From positions 1-10,010 of the forward strand of contig JAADGZ010000265.1 in the NCBI GenBank assembly GCA_013152045.1: a stretch of 10,010 bases of DNA, in the 5' to 3' direction. Made by a program: the position numbers and the translations under genes. How positions within the stretch are numbered: the stretch's first letter is position 1; every line of letters begins with the position of its first letter. Below are positions 6,043 to 10,010 of this stretch, piece by piece. Below the pieces are notes generated by a model. It saw nothing but the letters and a program-made list of their open reading frames with translations. It had not been told where the DNA came from and ran no database searches. The stretch is from Gammaproteobacteria bacterium. GTDB taxonomy: Bacteria; Pseudomonadota; Gammaproteobacteria; UBA6429; Thiohalophilaceae.

Positions 6043-9000
6043 TTACCGTTTGATTCTGGATAGTAAGCGGTAAAGTAAGGGCATGACGATAAGGACCAGA
6101 GGAATTTGCACCAGCAGTCCGGAAATGATGGCGACGGCCAGTGGCTGTTGCATGGCGGATCCCTGTCCCCATGCTAGCGCCAAGGGCAGGAGTGCGAGGA
6201 TGGTGGCCAGGGTGGTCATGGTGATGGGGCGCATGCGCTTGATGCCGGCCTGTATCAATGCTTCGTCGGCGGCTAAATTCTGCCTGAGCAAACTATGATA
6301 TTCGGAAAAATAAAAAATAGATACCTCGGTGACAATGCCGATGATCATGGTCATGCCCATCATCGCGGTAATATTCAATTCGATGCCGGTCAGCCATAGA
6401 CCGCTGAATACGGCTGTCATGGCCAGCAGAGGGGCGCTCATAATGGCCAGCGCCGCAGCGAACTCCTCGTAGAGAAACAGCAACAACAGAAAGACCAGCG
6501 CCAGAGAGGCGCCAAATACAGCGGACAATCCGCGGAAGGCAATTTGCTGTTGTTTGTATAGACCGCCCAGTTGGTAGTACATGTCAGCGGGTAATAGATC
6601 CGGTTTATTCAGGGCCTGTTTGATATCGTCAATGGTGGAACCCAGGTCGCGCCCGGTGATGCGAGCGGTGACTGCCAGCATGCGTTTGAGATTATCACGG
6701 TTGATCTGTGGCTGACCGTTTTCTACGGATATATGCGCGATACGTTTGAGTGGAAAACGATGACCATCTGGAGCGCGTAGCCAGATTTTGTTAAGCGCGC
6801 TGGTTTTATCTCGCAGCGAGGCGGGCACCCAGATGCGTACCCCAACCAGCTTGATATTTTTCTGTACCTGGGTGCTGATCCGTCCGCTAAACCAGATCTT
6901 AAGCTGTTGGCTTACGCGCTCAGGGTCGACGCCTTCAAGTGCCGCCTTGTCACGCTCGACGATAATGTTGATAGCGTCACCGGCCAGCACGATGCCGTCT
7001 TTAACATCCACTATGCCGCTGATTTTGCTGATTGTAGCTGCGACCCGGGGTGCGGTGGCCAGCAATTCATCCAGCCGGTCACTGTACAGTTTGATCTCAA
7101 CAGGCTGGGGCACGGCAGTCAGATCGCCGATGAGATCCTCCATCAACTGGGCCATTTCAACTTCAAGTCCGGGCACTTCGCTTTCGATACGTTTACGGAT
7201 TTTGTCCATAACTATATCGATAGAAGGCCGGGGGAAGGGCTTGAGGCGAACAAAAAAATCACCCTGGTTAGCCTCGGTGAGGCCGCCACCGAGTTGCGCA
7301 CCGGTGCGTCGGGAATAAGTGTCCACCGCCGGGTTGCTGCGCAGGATGGTTTCTACCTGACGTAGCAGGCGGTCGGTTTCGCTCAGTGAGGTGCTCGCCG
7401 GCGAGCGGTAATCCAGGATAAAACCGCCTTCATCCATGCGTGGCATGAAGCCGGAGCCGACCTGTTGGTAGGCGAACAGACCGAGCAGACACAGGGGGGC
7501 GAGTCCGGCGAGCAGCAACCAGGGTGCCTGCATGATGCCTTGCATCCCTTGCCGGTAACGGTTTTGCAGCCATCGGAATACGGGGCCGGTATCTTCTTTT
7601 TCGGCATCTTTCTGATGTAACAGGTGTTCTGCCAGTAAGGGTAGCGCCAGCCAGGCCAGCAGAAAGGAAATAAACAGGCTGCTGGCCATGGTGAGTGAAA
7701 GGGCTTTGAAGAAGGCGCCGCTGACACCACTGAGAAAGGCCAGAGGGACAAAGATAATAATGGTGGCGGCGGAGGAACCCGCCAGTGGCGAGCTGAACTC
7801 GATGGCGGCCTGGCGTATGCTCAGACTGATATCCTGATGACGTTTGCGCAGGTGATGAATGATCTGTTCAAGCATGACAATGGCATCATCGACAATTAGG
7901 CCCACGGCTGCGGCCATACCGCCCAGGGTCATAATATTGAAACTCATATGCAGGACATAGAGTAATAAAATGGTGCTGGCCAGAACGGCGGGCACGAACA
8001 GGATCACTGCCAGGGTGATTTTTAGATTGCGCAGGAAAAGTAACAAAATGAGCGCAGCCAGTAACACACCGATAGCAATGGCATCGCGTACACTTTTCGC
8101 CGATTCGGTAATCAGTCGGCTTTGGTCATACCAGTTAGCAATGCGTACAGCAGCGGGTAACTTTTTGTCATAGTCCTTCAATCGTTGCTGGATATCACGC
8201 ACGATCTGCACGGTATTGCCACCGGGTTGTTGGTAGATTTGCAGCAGAACTGCAGCGTGGCCGTCGGCGCTAACCCGCAGCCATTGGGGAACGGTGGCCG
8301 GATAAATGCGTGCGATATCTTCCAATCGTACCAGGCCGTCGGCTCCGCTGCGCAGCACGGTATTTTTGATAGTTTGCAGCGAATGGATGCGGGTATCAGA
8401 CAGCAGCAGGTAGAGTTTGTAATGATCTTCAAGACGTCCGACTGCCTGCAGTACGTTGCTGGCGGACAGGGATTGGGCAACGTCATCGAAACTCAGGTCG
8501 TAGGCGGCAAGCTTGTCCGGATCGATTTCAACCCGGTACTCTGCTTGCTTGCCGCCCATCACGATCACTTTGGCTACGCCATTGACCGATGACAACAGAG
8601 GCAACAATTGATATTGCGCCAGGTCGCGTAGTTGCACCAGAGATTCTGTATCCGAGGTCAGGCTATAGGCGGCGACCGGAAACACGCTGGGATCCATGCG
8701 CCGGATGTTGAAACGTGTACCCGGCGGCAAGCTGGGCAAGATCTGATTAATAGCCGATTCCACCTGTAACATAGCCGCGATCATGTCATCGCCCCACTGG
8801 AAGTTGATGGACAACTCGGCGCTGCCGCGACTGGTGGTTGAACGCAGGTTGGCCACACCGGGAACGGCGCGTACCGCCTGTTCCACCGGCCTTGTTACCG
8901 CAATGACCATTTGATCCGCCGGACGATCGCCGGTCTGCAGTGACACCACGATGCGCGGGAAACTGACATAGGGAAACAGGGCGACCGGCAGGTTCAAGCC

Positions 9001-9084
9001 TGCTGCGATGCCTCCCAGTGCCAGCATGGCCGCCAGAAACAGGATCGAGCGGCGGTGGATGGCAGCCCAGTGCGCCATATTCAT
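6043..9084 (-). CDS. RND-family efflux transporter permease (inner-membrane pump)
   Basis: The full-length proton-driven RND pump has 1013 residues, normal for the AcrB/CusA superfamily. It has an N-terminal membrane helix (about 12-34), a periplasmic porter domain with VTRPVEQAVRAVPGVANLRSTTSRG (about 63-87), and a block of helices from 335 to 485. That block includes LGGMAAAVGLIVDDAIVMLE (387-406), whose Asp399-Asp400 match the AcrB proton-relay pair. A second porter domain (about 545-850) and the final helices (about 853-1008) follow. The second half has GMTMIIGIVTEVSIFYFSEY, where Glu920 falls where AcrB has Lys940. Its gene overlaps the membrane-fusion gene by 4 nt (ATGA), so the two are translationally coupled. 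A TolC-type outer-membrane partner is not in the window. The Asp-Asp pair favours drug/organic substrates and the Glu recalls metal pumps such as CusA, so the subfamily is unresolved. Confidence 0.94.
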   Translation of the reverse strand: MNMAHWAAIHRRSILFLAAMLALGGIAAGLNLPVALFPYVSFPRIVVSLQTGDRPADQMVIAVTRPVEQAVRAVPGVANLRSTTSRGSAELSINFQWGDDMIAAMLQVESAINQILPSLPPGTRFNIRRMDPSVFPVAAYSLTSDTESLVQLRDLAQYQLLPLLSSVNGVAKVIVMGGKQAEYRVEIDPDKLAAYDLSFDDVAQSLSASNVLQAVGRLEDHYKLYLLLSDTRIHSLQTIKNTVLRSGADGLVRLEDIARIYPATVPQWLRVSADGHAAVLLQIYQQPGGNTVQIVRDIQQRLKDYDKKLPAAVRIANWYDQSRLITESAKSVRDAIAIGVLLAALILLLFLRNLKITLAVILFVPAVLASTILLLYVLHMSFNIMTLGGMAAAVGLIVDDAIVMLEQIIHHLRKRHQDISLSIRQAAIEFSSPLAGSSAATIIIFVPLAFLSGVSGAFFKALSLTMASSLFISFLLAWLALPLLAEHLLHQKDAEKEDTGPVFRWLQNRYRQGMQGIMQAPWLLLAGLAPLCLLGLFAYQQVGSGFMPRMDEGGFILDYRSPASTSLSETDRLLRQVETILRSNPAVDTYSRRTGAQLGGGLTEANQGDFFVRLKPFPRPSIDIVMDKIRKRIESEVPGLEVEMAQLMEDLIGDLTAVPQPVEIKLYSDRLDELLATAPRVAATISKISGIVDVKDGIVLAGDAINIIVERDKAALEGVDPERVSQQLKIWFSGRISTQVQKNIKLVGVRIWVPASLRDKTSALNKIWLRAPDGHRFPLKRIAHISVENGQPQINRDNLKRMLAVTARITGRDLGSTIDDIKQALNKPDLLPADMYYQLGGLYKQQQIAFRGLSAVFGASLALVFLLLLFLYEEFAAALAIMSAPLLAMTAVFSGLWLTGIELNITAMMGMTMIIGIVTEVSIFYFSEYHSLLRQNLAADEALIQAGIKRMRPITMTTLATILALLPLALAWGQGSAMQQPLAVAIISGLLVQIPLVLIVMPLLYRLLSRIKR

Positions 9085-10010
9085 TCGTGGGTTTCCCTGA
9101 TGGCCATGCCGTTACGCAGTTCGTAATTACCCATGCTAATAACGTTATCGCCCGCTTTTAACGAACTTATAATCTCGATCGCATCCGCCTGTTGCAGATC
9201 TGTTTGCAGGTTTATTCTTTGCGCTTTGCCCTGTCTGATGGTGTAAACAAAAGCACCCTGCTTATCGTTTAATACGGCACTGCGGGGTACCACCAGGGCC
9301 GAATGAGGGGGCAGATGAATTCGTCCTATTATGCGGCTGCCGAGTGGCCAGTGATCGATCGGTGAGTTCGGAATGGGCGCCAGTACTGCTACCAGGTGGG
9401 TGCGCGGATTGAGCATGGCGTGCAGCTCACTGATTCGGCTTTCTACTTTTACTTCGGGCATGAAGACCAGGCTGATCGTGACAGGCGTGCCGGGGATCAG
9501 GCGAGCGAGATCTTCGGGCTCGACTCCCAGGCGGGCAATGAGATGTTTTTCTGCGGCGATAAGCATGGCCCTGGCATTAGCCTGCAGGCGTTGCCCCTGG
9601 GTGACATCGAGTTGCGTAATGATACCGTCCATCGGTGCATAGAGGATTTCTTCGCTGCGATTCAGGCCGCGTTTATGCAGAGCATTGAGCGAGGCTTTGG
9701 CATCGCGCAAGGCTTTATGCGCCGCGTCAAGCTGTGTCTTGGTCGCGAGCTGTTCGCTTAGCAGGCGTTGCTTGCGTGCAAGCTCTCGGCGTGCAAAATC
9801 CAGCGCACTTTGCGCCTGTAGATATTGTCTGCGCGCGTCTGGGGCGCTAATCAGTTGCAGGAGTGGGCTGCCTTTTTTTACCCGCTGTCCCAGATGCACC
9901 CAGACGCGATTAACCCGTCCTGCATGGGCCAGAGATAGACTTAATAGCTGAGCCGGATCAGGATCCAGAACGCCATAAGCGACCAGGGTTTCACTGATTT
10001 GTTTTTCTAC
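9081..10010 (-). CDS. Periplasmic membrane-fusion (adaptor) protein of the RND efflux system, 5' end outside window
   Basis: The frame is open to base 10010, and 309 residues are visible. The GTG at 9899 is internal: the 37 residues before it (ETLVAYGVLDPD, AGRVNRVWV) are typical adaptor N-terminal sequence. Order of parts: first half of the lipoyl-like domain running into HLGQRVKKGSPLLQL, an alpha-helical hairpin (about visible residues 58-115), the second lipoyl half (YAPMDGIITQLDVTQGQRL), a beta-barrel domain (ARLGVEPEDLARLIPGTPVTISLV), and a membrane-proximal part ending NYELRNGMAIRETHE. The hairpin contains RKQRLLSEQLAT (79-90), which fits the R-x3-L-x6-S tip motif for TolC contact except for Thr in place of Ser. 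It links the pump to an outer-membrane channel. No His/Met-rich metal tail is seen in the visible part. Confidence 0.92.
   Translation of the reverse strand, partial: VEKQISETLVAYGVLDPDPAQLLSLSLAHAGRVNRVWVHLGQRVKKGSPLLQLISAPDARRQYLQAQSALDFARRELARKQRLLSEQLATKTQLDAAHKALRDAKASLNALHKRGLNRSEEILYAPMDGIITQLDVTQGQRLQANARAMLIAAEKHLIARLGVEPEDLARLIPGTPVTISLVFMPEVKVESRISELHAMLNPRTHLVAVLAPIPNSPIDHWPLGSRIIGRIHLPPHSALVVPRSAVLNDKQGAFVYTIRQGKAQRINLQTDLQQADAIEIISSLKAGDNVISMGNYELRNGMAIRETHE

Noticed and set aside
6788..7365. Plus-strand open frames inside the RND pump gene (also 8185-8592)
   Set aside because: They lie antisense to a full-length conserved pump, show no recognisable domain and have low-complexity composition typical of shadow frames.
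9897..9899. GTG as the start of the membrane-fusion protein
   Set aside because: The frame stays open to the window edge and the upstream residues read as adaptor-protein sequence, so the gene is truncated by the window.
1..10010. CRISPR array, tRNA/rRNA genes, insertion sequences, defence genes
   Set aside because: No regularly spaced repeats, cloverleaf-like or rRNA-like sequence, transposase or nuclease motifs were seen on either strand.

Overview
The window looks like a stretch of a gammaproteobacterial (or similar Gram-negative) chromosome. The support is a TtrSR-like two-component pair, an RND/membrane-fusion-protein efflux pair for a double membrane, exported periplasmic proteins, and short GC-rich palindromic repeats between genes. 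No rRNA, tRNA, transposase, phage gene or CRISPR array was seen, and nothing in the window fixes the genus.

Layout, left to right. (1) Bases 1-858, plus strand: the C-terminal part of a HAMP-containing sensor histidine kinase whose start lies outside the window. (2) Bases 859-953: a short convergent gap carrying a palindromic repeat. (3) Minus strand, 5125 down to 954: a signalling cluster. A large sensor kinase (PhnD-like periplasmic domain, one membrane segment, GAF, HisKA, HATPase) is followed 4 nt later by a FixJ/NarL-type response regulator. After a 175-nt gap rich in repeated operator-like words comes an orphan molybdate-type periplasmic binding protein with a Cys-x-x-Cys pair. (4) Minus strand, 5878-5339: a secreted PAP2-family phosphatase. 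(5) Bases 5879-6042: GC-rich palindromic repeats. One of them is a second copy, in opposite orientation, of the repeat near base 890. (6) Minus strand, 10010 down to 6043: a membrane-fusion protein (5' end outside the window) that overlaps its RND pump gene by 4 nt.

How they may work together. The kinase/regulator pair has the architecture of the tetrathionate sensor TtrS/TtrR. It probably senses a small oxyanion or similar ligand in the periplasm. The adjacent binding protein has no permease or ATPase beside it and sits behind a repeat-rich promoter. The simplest model is that the regulator controls it and that it scavenges the signal or presents it to the sensor. This is the part of the window most likely to hold something undescribed. 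The efflux pair is a separate operon. The kinase at the left edge probably pairs with a regulator encoded upstream of the window.

Unusual residues stand out. The TtrS-like kinase has Lys in place of the acidic residue after its phospho-accepting His. The left-edge kinase has Arg at the Thr/Asn position of the H-box. The RND pump combines an AcrB-like Asp-Asp pair with Glu at the position that by motif matches AcrB Lys940.
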